DNA of 64,000 bases from the NCBI RefSeq assembly GCF_018736145.1, contig NZ_CP059997.1:3719501-3783500 (forward strand). Reading direction: 5' to 3'. The DNA comes from Amycolatopsis sp. CA-230715 (GTDB lineage Bacteria > Actinomycetota > Actinomycetes > Mycobacteriales > Pseudonocardiaceae). A model generated the notes under the pieces. It did no database searches, was not told where the DNA came from, and was given only the letters and a program-made list of their open reading frames with translations. Every line of letters starts with the position of its first letter. Position 1 is the first letter of the stretch. The translations under genes and the position numbers were made by a program. This document shows positions 23,547-30,775 of the stretch, piece by piece.

Positions 23547-24215
23547 ATGACCCGAGACGGGCGCGCCGAACGCTGGCGCAGCCACCGCGAGCAACGACGC
23601 GAAGCGTTCCTCGACGCGTCCTTCCGCGCACTCGCGCGCCACGGCAGCGAGGTGACGATGGCGGACATCGCGGCCGAGGCCGGTGTCGCGAAACCCCGCC
23701 TGTACCGCTATTTCGCGGACAAGAACGATCTTTTCATCGCGGTGGCCGACCGCACGTTACGGACGCTGGAACAGCGCATGCTGCCCGCGCTCGATCCCGG
23801 ACTCGGCCCGCGGCGCGCGATCAGGACCGCGGTGGCCGCGTACGTGCACCTGGTCGCGGAAAACCCGAACGTGGCGTGGTTCCTGATCGGCAGCGGGTTC
23901 GTCGACCGGTCGCACGACGCCGACCCGGTGCTCGGCAACAGCCGCAAGGTCGCCGCGGCACTGGCGCGGTTGCTCGCGGCGAACCTCCCGTCGGGCGCGG
24001 CCGGCGCGACGGCGGCGTGGGCGCACGCGACCGTCGGGGCGGTCAAGGCGTCGACCGAGTGGTGGCTCCGCACGCGCGACCTCGGCGAGAACGCGCTCAT
24101 CGACCACCTGACGACGTTCCTCTGGGGTGGGATGGACGCCGCGCTGCGCTCGGAGGGGATAGTGCTCGACCCGGACGAGCCGATCGACCTGGTCAGCGTG
24201 AAAGGACGGGTATGA
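23547..24215 (+). CDS. TetR family regulator
   Basis: A 222-residue protein: SHREQRREAFLDASFRALARHG, then MADIAAEAGVAKPRLYRYFADKNDLFIAVADRTL, a standard TetR HTH at residues 14-62. The C-terminal domain contains VAWFLIGSGF and WWLRTRDL, seen in the TetR_C_33-type relatives of mycobacteria. Its stop overlaps the ATG of the methyltransferase gene (ATGA), so both form an operon. The leaderless promoter overlaps GGTACC repeats. Confidence 0.87.
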   Translation: MTRDGRAERWRSHREQRREAFLDASFRALARHGSEVTMADIAAEAGVAKPRLYRYFADKNDLFIAVADRTLRTLEQRMLPALDPGLGPRRAIRTAVAAYVHLVAENPNVAWFLIGSGFVDRSHDADPVLGNSRKVAAALARLLAANLPSGAAGATAAWAHATVGAVKASTEWWLRTRDLGENALIDHLTTFLWGGMDAALRSEGIVLDPDEPIDLVSVKGRV

Positions 24216-24952
24216 CACCACTGGAACGGCTCGCCGACCTGATCGACGAGGGCCGCGTGCCGCGGGATTCCGGCGGTTACCTCGACCTGCTGCCCCCGGA
24301 AACCGGCAAGCCGGCGACCTTGGCGCAGGCCGCGATGCACAACCCGATCGTCGCCGCGATCTACGAGCGCTGGTGGCGCCCCTTCGGCGCCGCGGTGCTG
24401 GGCCTGAACGGGCTCGGCATGGACCGCGAACGCCGCGCCGCGCGCAAAACCCTGGGCCTGGACGGCGAACAGCTCGTGCTGGATGTCGCTTGTGGACCGG
24501 GAAACTTCACGCACGATTACGGGGAAGCCTTGCACGGCAAGGGTTTCGCGGTCGGCTTGGACGTCTCGCCGCCGATGCTGACCCGCGCGGTGCGGGACAA
24601 CAGCGGCGAACGCGTCGCCTACCTGCGCGCCGACGCACGGGATCTTCCGTTCGCCGACGGCACTTTCGACGCGGTGAGCTGCTTCGCCGCGCTTTACCTG
24701 GTGCCCGAACCGTTCCGCGTGATCGACGAACTGGTGCGCGTGCTCGCGCCCGGCGGGCGCCTCGCCGTGCTCACCAGCGCGCGCTCCGGCCTCGGCGCGC
24801 TGCGCCTCCCGGAAAACCTGCTGGGCGCGACGACCGGCCTGCGCATGTTCGACCGCGACGAAGTGACCGACGTGTTCGACCGGCACGGCATGATCGATGT
24901 GCGGCAACGGATCACCGGCTTCGCCCAGTTCGTTTCCGCCCGCAAGGCCTGA
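24212..24952 (+). CDS. class I SAM-dependent methyltransferase
   Basis: A 246-residue enzyme. The SAM-binding motif I is VLDVACGPGNFTHDYG, motif II is FAVGLDVSPPML, then LRADARDLPFADGTFDAVSCFAALY (motif III) and LAPGGRLAVLTSA. This is the UbiE/Methyltransf_11 pattern; the acceptor is unknown. It is coupled to the TetR gene (4 bp overlap). The last 49 bp before the stop (24902-24950) recur at 28376-28424, so the gene's 3' end marks the left border of the inserted segment. The left copy ends in TGA, the right copy in TAA. Confidence 0.9.
   Translation: MTPLERLADLIDEGRVPRDSGGYLDLLPPETGKPATLAQAAMHNPIVAAIYERWWRPFGAAVLGLNGLGMDRERRAARKTLGLDGEQLVLDVACGPGNFTHDYGEALHGKGFAVGLDVSPPMLTRAVRDNSGERVAYLRADARDLPFADGTFDAVSCFAALYLVPEPFRVIDELVRVLAPGGRLAVLTSARSGLGALRLPENLLGATTGLRMFDRDEVTDVFDRHGMIDVRQRITGFAQFVSARKA
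24902..24950 (+). repeat. left 49 bp direct repeat (attL-like)
   Basis: This 49 bp sequence, the 3' end of the methyltransferase reading frame from CGGCAACGG to AAGGCCT, is identical to 28376-28424. Upstream, six more bases (CGATGT) also match after one mismatch. The pair bounds a lower-GC insertion of about 3.4 kb. Confidence 0.95.
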
Positions 24953-24992
24953 TCGCGTTCTTCCCCCTTGACCGCCCGCGGACACGAGATCG

Positions 24993-25889
24993 CTACTCCC
25001 TGCGCGAATCGCGACTCTGACGGTAGCTATAGCCCGACCACACAGCACCAGCGAGTGAGAACACCGCGATGATGCCGAGCCCAATAGAGCCCGCTTCCGA
25101 GGAGGATCCGCTGTCCCGACTGGGCACCGTCAAGCTGATGATGGCTGCGGCAAATGACAGCAGGGCAAGCAGATAGAGAAGTACGCTGGTCCAGCGCAGC
25201 ACCGTCGGCCACATCTTGCCCCGGGAACGGGCATGGCCGCTGCGGCCGCGCTTGAGCTGAAGCTCGCGGTACGCCTCACGAGCTTCCTTGCTCGGATTCG
25301 GCGACGGTAGTTTCAGGGCCGAGCGGGCGTAGTCATTGATCTCCACAACGGTCCCGTCCGCAATGGAATGCCGCATACCGTTGTAGACCAGGTTCCACAT
25401 TCGACGGTGTGACTGCAACGACTGGATATCGATCGACAAACCGCCCCCACGGTTGTCTTCCAGCTCCAGCTCTACCGAGTTGGTCAAGACGTGCATCTCT
25501 ATCTTGGCCAAGCCGTAGGTGTCGACCCACCCACCGTGACGCAGCCAATCAACCCCGGCAGAATAAGCGTCGCGGCGGATCGTGTTGTAGATCAGGATTG
25601 CCCCAATGGCAGCGATAAGCCATATCTGCCAATAAGAAACCCATGCCAATCCTCGAAACAAGGTTATCGAGCCACACACGATGAGCACCGTGAAAATGGC
25701 GGCAAAGATACCGTTTCTCCTGCTTGCCGAGTACCACGCCAAGGTGGCACCGAAGCCAGGCGGGGCGTGAGGACTGGCGCCACGCGTTGAGTCACTCACG
25801 CCAGGATTTCCATACAACGGCGCAGCGGGCGGCTCGGGTTCACCGGTCACCGGGTCGGGCTTCTCCGGCAAGTTCCTCATGCTTCCCAT
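24993..25889 (-). CDS. four-TM membrane protein of the WXG100-like module
   Basis: A 298-residue protein. It has a proline-rich cytosolic N-terminus (residues 1-55), a pair of membrane helices (about 60-82 and 86-105), a soluble domain of about 120 residues (GVDWLRHGGWVDTYGLAKIEMHVLTNSVELELEDN...), and a second helix pair (about 236-256 and 268-287). No known family is evident. It is the last gene of the minus-strand operon in the inserted segment, 26 bp after the large WXG-like gene, and may be its immunity or secretion partner. ATG 25880 is an alternative start. Confidence 0.65.
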   Translation of the reverse strand: MGSMRNLPEKPDPVTGEPEPPAAPLYGNPGVSDSTRGASPHAPPGFGATLAWYSASRRNGIFAAIFTVLIVCGSITLFRGLAWVSYWQIWLIAAIGAILIYNTIRRDAYSAGVDWLRHGGWVDTYGLAKIEMHVLTNSVELELEDNRGGGLSIDIQSLQSHRRMWNLVYNGMRHSIADGTVVEINDYARSALKLPSPNPSKEAREAYRELQLKRGRSGHARSRGKMWPTVLRWTSVLLYLLALLSFAAAIISLTVPSRDSGSSSEAGSIGLGIIAVFSLAGAVWSGYSYRQSRDSRRE

Positions 25890-25915
25890 TCTCAGTCCGC
25901 GCCTTCGTAAGTCTG

Positions 25916-27214
25916 TCAGAATATCTTCCCGAAGAAGTCTCCCACCGCCTTGGCTGCATCTCCAACGGCGTCGCCGATCTCGTCAGCATGGTCCACGACC
26001 CATCCGACCCCCTCGGCTACTCCAACCCCGGCCATGAGCGTTCCCGCGAGTACCCAACCCGGCCCTGGTACGGCGAGTCCGGCTGTCGCGGCGGCGCCGA
26101 CGGCCACATCGATACCAGCGGACACCGCCATCCCACCTACCGTGGTGCCCACGGCTTTCGCTATCGACTTCTGCGGATCAGCGCCGCCGACAAGGATGTC
26201 GGCCGCGGTTGTACCAGCGGTGACCACGGTTCCGACGATCGGGATCCGCTTGAGGATCGGAAGTGGCTTTTGGAACGCCTCGGGTACTCCATCTTGAAGT
26301 TTGAAGAGTCTGATCAGCTCGCTCGACGCATTTGCCCTGAGCGTGTTCTGAGCCCACTTCGGAAGCAGCTTGTCGACGACGGCGCCGACCTTGGCTTGCT
26401 GGAATCCGGACTTCGCAGCTTCCCGATAAGCGACCCGGCGGGCAGTCGCCAGAGCCAGTTTCTGCTGAACATCCATTCCATCGGTGTTGACAAGTAGCGC
26501 ACTGGCTAGTGTGCCGAGCATTCGGTTCTTGTCCGCCGCCATCAGAAGCGTATGCGAAGCGCTGGACAAACCACCGCTGATTGCCACCGCTTTGGAGAGT
26601 ACTGTCTGGCCCGTGGTGCGCAGCCCATCGATGCTGCTGGTGTTGTCATTGGCCGCACGCTGAAGCGCTTCGTGTGCAGCTCGTTCCTTCCCGCGTGCGT
26701 CGTTCACGGTCGCAGTCGCTTCGTTGAACGCGGCTGTTCTGCGGTTGTATTCGTCGACGGCCGCCTGCTGCCGCGCGGTCGCTTGGTCGTGCTCCTGCTG
26801 GACCGTCGCCAGCACCGGACCGTACGGCAACGGTGCGGGACCTGGGCCGGGCGCCGGTCCAGGTGGTTGGATCTCGGTTTCCGACACTGTGAGCCCTGCG
26901 GCGGATGCGACCTGCTTGGCCTGGCTCATGCGGGCCTTCACGGTGTTGATCTCGTCAGCGAAGGCGTGTAACGCGCGTGCGCCGGTTGTGGCCGCCTGCT
27001 CGACCTGTCCAGCGTTGGCCTTGCCGTTCGCCATGACACCTCGGAATGCCGGGCCCGCCCCGCCATGCCAGAACGCTTCCGACGAGCCGCCTGTGCTGGC
27101 GCAGGCTGAGGCGAGGCCTCCTACTCCTTTCGACAGGGCTTCGAGCCCGGTAGCACTCGTGTGACAGGTGGCCGGATCGCCTAGCACTTCGATGCTCAGT
27201 GGTCCGTCAGCCAT
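25916..27214 (-). CDS. large WXG-like type VII effector candidate
   Basis: A 432-residue protein with GGGAGG 6 nt before the ATG. Residues 1-110 are helical with AFWHGGAGPAFRGVM (a WHG turn like WXG). A Pro/Gly linker follows (PPGPAPGPGPAPLPYGP), then a long coiled-coil (residues 135-200). The C-terminal 110 residues are hydrophobic and Gly/Ala-rich with amphipathic ends (IDVAVGAAATAGLAVPGPGW ... GDFFGKIF). The last region looks able to insert into membranes; a pore-forming or membrane-targeted effector is a hypothesis. It lies between a small WXG100-like gene and a multi-TM gene. Confidence 0.68.
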   Translation of the reverse strand: MADGPLSIEVLGDPATCHTSATGLEALSKGVGGLASACASTGGSSEAFWHGGAGPAFRGVMANGKANAGQVEQAATTGARALHAFADEINTVKARMSQAKQVASAAGLTVSETEIQPPGPAPGPGPAPLPYGPVLATVQQEHDQATARQQAAVDEYNRRTAAFNEATATVNDARGKERAAHEALQRAANDNTSSIDGLRTTGQTVLSKAVAISGGLSSASHTLLMAADKNRMLGTLASALLVNTDGMDVQQKLALATARRVAYREAAKSGFQQAKVGAVVDKLLPKWAQNTLRANASSELIRLFKLQDGVPEAFQKPLPILKRIPIVGTVVTAGTTAADILVGGADPQKSIAKAVGTTVGGMAVSAGIDVAVGAAATAGLAVPGPGWVLAGTLMAGVGVAEGVGWVVDHADEIGDAVGDAAKAVGDFFGKIF

Positions 27215-27233
27215 TCTCGCCTCCCCAGGCCGA

Positions 27234-27509
27234 TCACATGATGTTCTTGAAGACGTCTGCTTTGTCGGCGTCGCTGCGACCGTAAGTCGCCTTCGCGGCT
27301 TCGACGTCACCACTGGCTTTGGAGACGATCTCGGTCAACGCTGCGGCAGCGGTGGTCAACCGCTCCAACAACGCAGTGACCGCGGCAGTGGAATCACCTG
27401 CGTCTGGTGGATCAGGCGGCTGGGAAGCCGCACCGCCCATGCCATCTGCCGCACTTCGAAGCTGTCCGGACAGAGTGGATAATTCTCCCATTTCAACGTC
27501 AATACCCAT
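27234..27509 (-). CDS. small WXG100-like protein
   Basis: A 91-residue, two-helix protein: MGIDVEMGELSTLSGQLRSA, a proline-rich turn (SQPPDPPDAGD) in place of the WXG motif, then a second helix LTEIVSKASGDVEAAKATYGRSD ending DVFKNIM. The Y-x-x-x-D-like element near the C-terminus (YGRSD) fits the secretion signal of type VII substrates. AGGGGG precedes the ATG. The SAV_915-like gene upstream overlaps its start by 11 bp. It is likely the export partner of the large protein that follows. Confidence 0.7.
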   Translation of the reverse strand: MGIDVEMGELSTLSGQLRSAADGMGGAASQPPDPPDAGDSTAAVTALLERLTTAAAALTEIVSKASGDVEAAKATYGRSDADKADVFKNIM

Positions 27510-27879
27510 GTGAATCCCCCTTGGCATCCTGCTCATGCCCTGCAACCGCTTCGCGATAGTCGCCGAGCCCAACCGGTTCTGTGTCGTCTCCCCACCTCGC
27601 GTCATCGCTCAGTTCGGCATCAACGATGGCGACATCCGCGCCCGAATCCCGAAAAACTTGCTCTACTTTGGACTCAAGCACGGCGACCCACGGTTGGCGA
27701 TCACCACATCCAGCCACAAGACGATCCAATGCGGTGTAAAGCGGTAGCGCCAACCGTCCGTCGTCCAGTGGCTTCAAGGCCAACGCCGGACGGCCATCAT
27801 CGCCCCGACCGGGAACCGAGGGCAGGAAGAACACCGTCGGCTCCGCGATTTCACCGGGAGTCTGCTCAGGCACTGCCAT
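27499..27879 (-). CDS. SAV_915/SseB-like protein
   Basis: A 126-residue acidic cytosolic protein: TVFFLPSVPG ... LALKPLDDGRLALPLYTALDRLVAGCGDRQPWVAVL. It matches the SAV_915/SseB N-terminal type that is often encoded next to WXG100-like proteins in actinobacteria. Its molecular role is not established; a chaperone or regulatory partner of the secreted proteins is likely from context. An in-frame GTG three bases upstream is an alternative start. It overlaps the 28-codon ORF before it by 14 bp. Confidence 0.7.
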   Translation of the reverse strand: MAVPEQTPGEIAEPTVFFLPSVPGRGDDGRPALALKPLDDGRLALPLYTALDRLVAGCGDRQPWVAVLESKVEQVFRDSGADVAIVDAELSDDARWGDDTEPVGLGDYREAVAGHEQDAKGDSHGY

Positions 27880-27952
27880 CACAGAGCACCCTGTCGAAAG
27901 CGCGCCGGAGGGCGGCCTCGCACGCCGGTCGCCCGCATGAGATGCGGAACAT
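27866..27952 (-). CDS. 28-residue ORF with strong ribosome site
   Basis: MFRISCGRPACEAALRRAFD and a short tail, ending inside the SAV_915-like start region. AAGGGGAG lies 5 nt upstream of the ATG, one of the best ribosome sites of the segment, and it overlaps the end of the truncated gene upstream. It may be a small protein, or a translational coupler for the SAV_915-like gene. No homology is claimed. Confidence 0.35.
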   Translation of the reverse strand: MFRISCGRPACEAALRRAFDRVLCDGSA

Positions 27953-27962
27953 CGTTCTCCCC

Positions 27963-28097
27963 TTACTTAGCCAAGAGTTCCTTCTCCCGGAACTGACGGT
28001 AGCTACGCGGAAGCAATGCGTCGAGACACAGAGTGTGCACGTACGTGCGGAAAGTGGGTGTGACCAGCAGGTTGGGCGGCGTGAAGCAAGCGCCCGC
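27963..28097 (-). pseudogene. C-terminal fragment of an unidentified protein
   Basis: An open stretch of 44 codons ends with RSYRQFREKELLAK and a TAA stop. It contains TPTFRTYVHTLCLDALLPR, which looks like genuine helical protein sequence, but it is preceded by an in-frame TGA at 28098 and has no start codon. It sits directly before the ribosome site of the next ORF, so it is probably the end of the former first gene of the operon, cut at the right end of the inserted segment. Family not recognised. Confidence 0.4.
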
Positions 28098-28375
28098 TCA
28101 TCGCTGCGCGGTCCAGCCCCGGTGGCAGCTATGGGGAGACAAACGCGCATCGACTTGGGACTTTCGCCTTGCGATGCCCTTGCGGGCGGCAGCTTTGCGA
28201 GGCCACCTCAAAATGCGGCGCGACCAGGCAAAAGTGACTGGTTGCCCAGGTCGGGAAACACCCTGTCCGGGCTAGCCCGGACAGGGGACACTGATGACCG
28301 TCCTGGTCAAGGTGCCACCGGGCTTTTCGGTGGTGGGGCGCGACGCGCTGCTGTGAAGGTGACCTGACCGATGTA
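28098..28375. other. right end of inserted segment, non-coding
   Basis: No supported gene is present between the fragment and the right direct repeat. It contains a perfect 26 bp palindrome (28261-28286) with 13 bp arms CCCTGTCCGGGCT, a TGACC/GGTCA stem just after it (about 28294-28308), and a CCACCG/CGGTGG hairpin near 28313-28331. Such structure is compatible with terminators or recombination sites. Confidence 0.6.
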
Positions 28376-28424
28376 CGGCAACGGATCACCGGCTTCGCCC
28401 AGTTCGTTTCCGCCCGCAAGGCCT
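28376..28424 (+). repeat. right 49 bp direct repeat (attR-like)
   Basis: Identical to 24902-24950, and followed by TAAAACC, which would also stop the methyltransferase frame. It ends within the stop codon of the convergent truncated methyltransferase gene. The right copy could be the original chromosomal 3' end. Confidence 0.95.
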
Positions 28425-28905
28425 AAAACCGGTAGCGGAGTACGCGGGTTCCCTGACGGGACAACGTTTTTCCGTGGCTCATCAGCCGGGTGACCGCGCG
28501 CAGCGGCTGGGGAAAAGCGGCGACTTCCGGCGCGCGGGTGAGTAGTTGCTCCTCGGCCAGGGTCAGGCCCGCGTTCCAGTGTTCGGGGTCGCGCGGGTCG
28601 TCGAAGCCCTGTGCGGCGGTGATGCCGATGGTCTTGATCGTCGGGTGGTACGTCATCGACCACGCGGCGAACCGGGTGTAGCCGTTGAGGGCGAGTTCGC
28701 CGGAATCGAGGTGCGCGGTCAGGTCCCGCATCATCCGCTGGAAGGTGTCACCGGGCAGGAACGGCAGCAGGCCCTCGGCGACGATCATCGCGGGCCGGTC
28801 GCGCGGCAGCGGGCCGGGCCAGCCCGGTTCGGTCAGGTCGGCGCCGATGCGCGAGGACCGGTCGGAAAGGAATCGGGGCCGCAGGTCGTCCCAGGGCGGG
28901 CGAGA
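28423..28905 (-). pseudogene. 5'-truncated SAM methyltransferase (LCM/PPM-like)
   Basis: The frame from about 28905 reads SRPPWDDLRPRFLSDRSSR ... DRPAMIVAEGLLPFLPGDTFQRMMRDLT and ends RQGTRVLRYRF. VAEGLLPFLP is the conserved acidic motif of the leucine-carboxyl-methyltransferase-like (PPM) group. The SAM-binding glycine motif expected 80-100 residues earlier is missing, because the frame runs into a palindromic repeat doublet at 28909. A short product could start at ATG 28788. I regard it as inactive. Confidence 0.7.
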
Positions 28906-28908
28906 CTG

Positions 28909-28959
28909 CCCCGAAGGTGACCTTCAGGGCATCTACCGCCCCGAAAGCCACTTTCGGGG
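28909..28959. repeat. palindromic repeat doublet C
   Basis: Units begin at 28909 (right arm altered to TTCAGGG) and at 28939, 30 bp apart. The spacer GCATCTACCG is the same as in doublet E at 55477. The doublet sits exactly where the methyltransferase frame is cut. Confidence 0.9.
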
Positions 28960-28974
28960 CGCAGCGACCCGGGT

Positions 28975-29604
28975 TTACCCGCGCGGCAGGTTCCGAATTC
29001 CTGGATCCGCAGGGAGATCGCAGCGGTGACGACGCGCGCCAGGCCGCGCGGCAACGATGCCGATGAGGGTGCTGCAGAGGACGAGCATGTAGACCGGGAA
29101 AGCCCAGGCAGCGGGTTCCCATGACGAGATGGTCAGCAGCGTGACCGTGGCACCCGTGCCGACGAGAACGTAGAACAGGACGTTCTCCGAACCCGGATCG
29201 CGCCACGCTTTCACGACCGTCGGAAGGGCCGCTGCCGCATCAGCGGCCACAGCGAAGAGCACGGCCAGCGGCGCATCGTCATAACCCAGCCAGATACCGA
29301 GCGCGATGATCGCGATGACCGCGCAAATCACGTCGAAAGCGCCGAGCCGAGCGAGGTTGTGCCTGATGAGCACCCCGCAGATCACCACGACCAGCGGCCC
29401 GAGCCCGGCGGAAAGGGTCTGCACGGCGGGAAGCCCCACCTCGGCGTCGAGCTGGGCGAAGAACCCGATCAACGGCGCCGCGGCCCACAGCGACCACGTC
29501 ACCAGATTCGGCCGCACTGTCCCTTTGACCGTGGCGAACGCGTACCGGGCACTGCCCACGAGGCCGAGCGCCGCGCTGACGAACACCCAGGCCGGGTCGA
29601 TCAT
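28975..29604 (-). CDS. PQ-loop-like membrane protein
   Basis: A 209-residue protein with about six to seven hydrophobic segments: FVSAALGLVGSARYAFATVKG, RPNLVTWSLWAAAPLIGFFA, then helices around LSAGLGPLVVVICGV and ICAVIAIIALGIWLGY, and a polar Arg-rich tail. PNxxTW near helix 2 recalls the PQ-loop/SWEET-like fold, but the match is weak. Function unknown. GGAGG lies 5 nt before ATG 29604. It is on the same strand as the truncated methyltransferase and separated from it by a repeat doublet. Confidence 0.75.
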   Translation of the reverse strand: MIDPAWVFVSAALGLVGSARYAFATVKGTVRPNLVTWSLWAAAPLIGFFAQLDAEVGLPAVQTLSAGLGPLVVVICGVLIRHNLARLGAFDVICAVIAIIALGIWLGYDDAPLAVLFAVAADAAAALPTVVKAWRDPGSENVLFYVLVGTGATVTLLTISSWEPAAWAFPVYMLVLCSTLIGIVAARPGARRHRCDLPADPGIRNLPRG

Positions 29605-29648
29605 CAGAGCCTCCTCGCGGGCAAGCCGCTATGCCCTGATGGCGGCCT

Positions 29649-29849
29649 TCAGGGCAGGGGGAAGGCGGCGGAGGTGAGGAAGGCTCGCCAGGAAGCGCGA
29701 CTCATCGTGAGGTGGCCCGCGCCGGGCGCCTTGGAGTCCCGAACCGCTGCGCCCACGCCGAGTTCAGCGACCTCGACGCAGTCTTCGCCGCTCTCGTTGC
29801 TGTAGGAACTCTTGCGCCAGGTCAGTCCGGTGCGGTCTGCTGCGGGCAT
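29649..29849 (-). CDS. DUF397 domain protein
   Basis: A 66-residue protein: LTWRKSSYSNESGEDCVEVAELG, AAVRDSKAPGAGHLTMSRASWRAFL. This is the complete DUF397 domain (W-R-KSSYS...CVEVA...RDSK). In actinomycetes such proteins are nearly always paired with a DUF5753-containing XRE regulator and probably act as its partner or antagonist. The ATG lies inside the end of the XRE gene (28 bp overlap), so the two are co-expressed. Confidence 0.88.
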   Translation of the reverse strand: MPAADRTGLTWRKSSYSNESGEDCVEVAELGVGAAVRDSKAPGAGHLTMSRASWRAFLTSAAFPLP

Positions 29850-30724
29850 GAAGGGGCGGCCTCCGCTCGATCGTAGGCGGCTGCCAAATCGAGCAGCCAC
29901 GCCCGCGATTCTTCCTTATCCAGGGCCGCGCGATCAATGCTGCTGAGCATGTTGCGATGAGTGACCACATCGCTGGGAGCTTCCAAGAAAGTCCCGGTCG
30001 ATACGCCTTCCGTGTAAACGATCGACGGGTACTTGTCGTAGTCCATGATCCGGAAGCTGCTCCAGGCGTGGTAGGGCCCGGCCGAGTCGAGAACGACTCG
30101 AATGGTGCAGCACGGCTGGCCGCCGCAGAGCAGGAGGTACAGCAGTTGCTCGTGCATGACCTGGCAGTCGCCCACCAGGGTGCGAACCGCGTGTTCGTGC
30201 AGGAAGAACGTGCATCGCGGCGGTTTGCGCTGCTGGAACAGGCCCTGTCTGGCCATTCGTGCGCGTACTCGCAGTTCGATGCTGTCCGGGGTGAGCAGCC
30301 CGCCCCAGCACAACAGTGCGTGCGCGTAGTTTTCCGTTTGCAGGAGTCCGTGAATTTTGGCTGGCTCGTACGCAGCGATCACGGTCGCCAAGCTTTCCTG
30401 CACGATCAGGGATCGAAGTTCCGCGCTCAGGCTTGGTTCGTGGGAGCGGACCAGGTTGGGGTTGTCCGGCTCGGCGGCCAGTTTCACCAGCCATTCGTAG
30501 TCGCTGTCTTTCACCGGGCCGCAGCCGCCGAGATACCGCGCGACGTCGGTCGCCGAGGCTGGCCGCGCCCCGGTCTCGATGAACGAAAGGTTGGGGTGCG
30601 GCCAGCCCAGCCTCAGCGCGAGCTGGCGCAGGCTCAGGTCCGCGCTCTCGCGGTGCTTGCGGAGTTCCGAACCCACTTCGCGTGCCTTGACGCTGTACGG
30701 CCGTGGCGTTCGCTTTCTGCCCAT
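29822..30724 (-). CDS. XRE regulator with DUF5753
   Basis: A 300-residue protein. An N-terminal HTH (residues 14-68: REVGSELRKHRESADLSLRQLALRLGWPHPNLSFIETG) is followed by the DUF5753 region: IVQESLATVIAAYEPAKIHGLLQTENYAHALL, ELRVRARMARQGLFQQ and HEHAVRTLVGDCQVMHEQLLYLL. This architecture pairs with the overlapping DUF397 gene, as in BldB/WhiJ-like developmental modules. The ATG lies 6 nt after TAGCGT. It is co-oriented with, and 51 bp from, the upstream hydrolase gene. Confidence 0.9.
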   Translation of the reverse strand: MGRKRTPRPYSVKAREVGSELRKHRESADLSLRQLALRLGWPHPNLSFIETGARPASATDVARYLGGCGPVKDSDYEWLVKLAAEPDNPNLVRSHEPSLSAELRSLIVQESLATVIAAYEPAKIHGLLQTENYAHALLCWGGLLTPDSIELRVRARMARQGLFQQRKPPRCTFFLHEHAVRTLVGDCQVMHEQLLYLLLCGGQPCCTIRVVLDSAGPYHAWSSFRIMDYDKYPSIVYTEGVSTGTFLEAPSDVVTHRNMLSSIDRAALDKEESRAWLLDLAAAYDRAEAAPSCPQQTAPD

Positions 30725-30775
30725 GCGCTCACGCTAGAGCGCCGAAACCCTTACGGACAGGCGGTTTTCCCGGTT

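Larger units (their letters stand above)
24951..28375. mobile_element. putative integrated element between 49 bp direct repeats
   Basis: The 3.43 kb between the repeats is visibly less GC-rich than its surroundings and carries only minus-strand genes of a WXG100-like module plus a gene fragment at the right end. Integration into the 3' end of a gene with restoration of the reading frame is the habit of site-specific integrative elements. No integrase or excisionase gene is present, so it would be a remnant or a passively mobilised cassette. A direct duplication by homologous recombination is the alternative. Confidence 0.5.

Noticed and set aside
25016..28010. Shared CTGACGGTAGCTA near both ends of the cassette as a second repeat pair
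   Set aside because: Only 13 bp are shared, it lies within two coding ends with different surroundings, and the 49 bp repeats explain the borders better.
24951..28375. Insertion sequence or composite transposon
   Set aside because: No transposase, no terminal inverted repeats and no short target duplication; the borders are long direct repeats.
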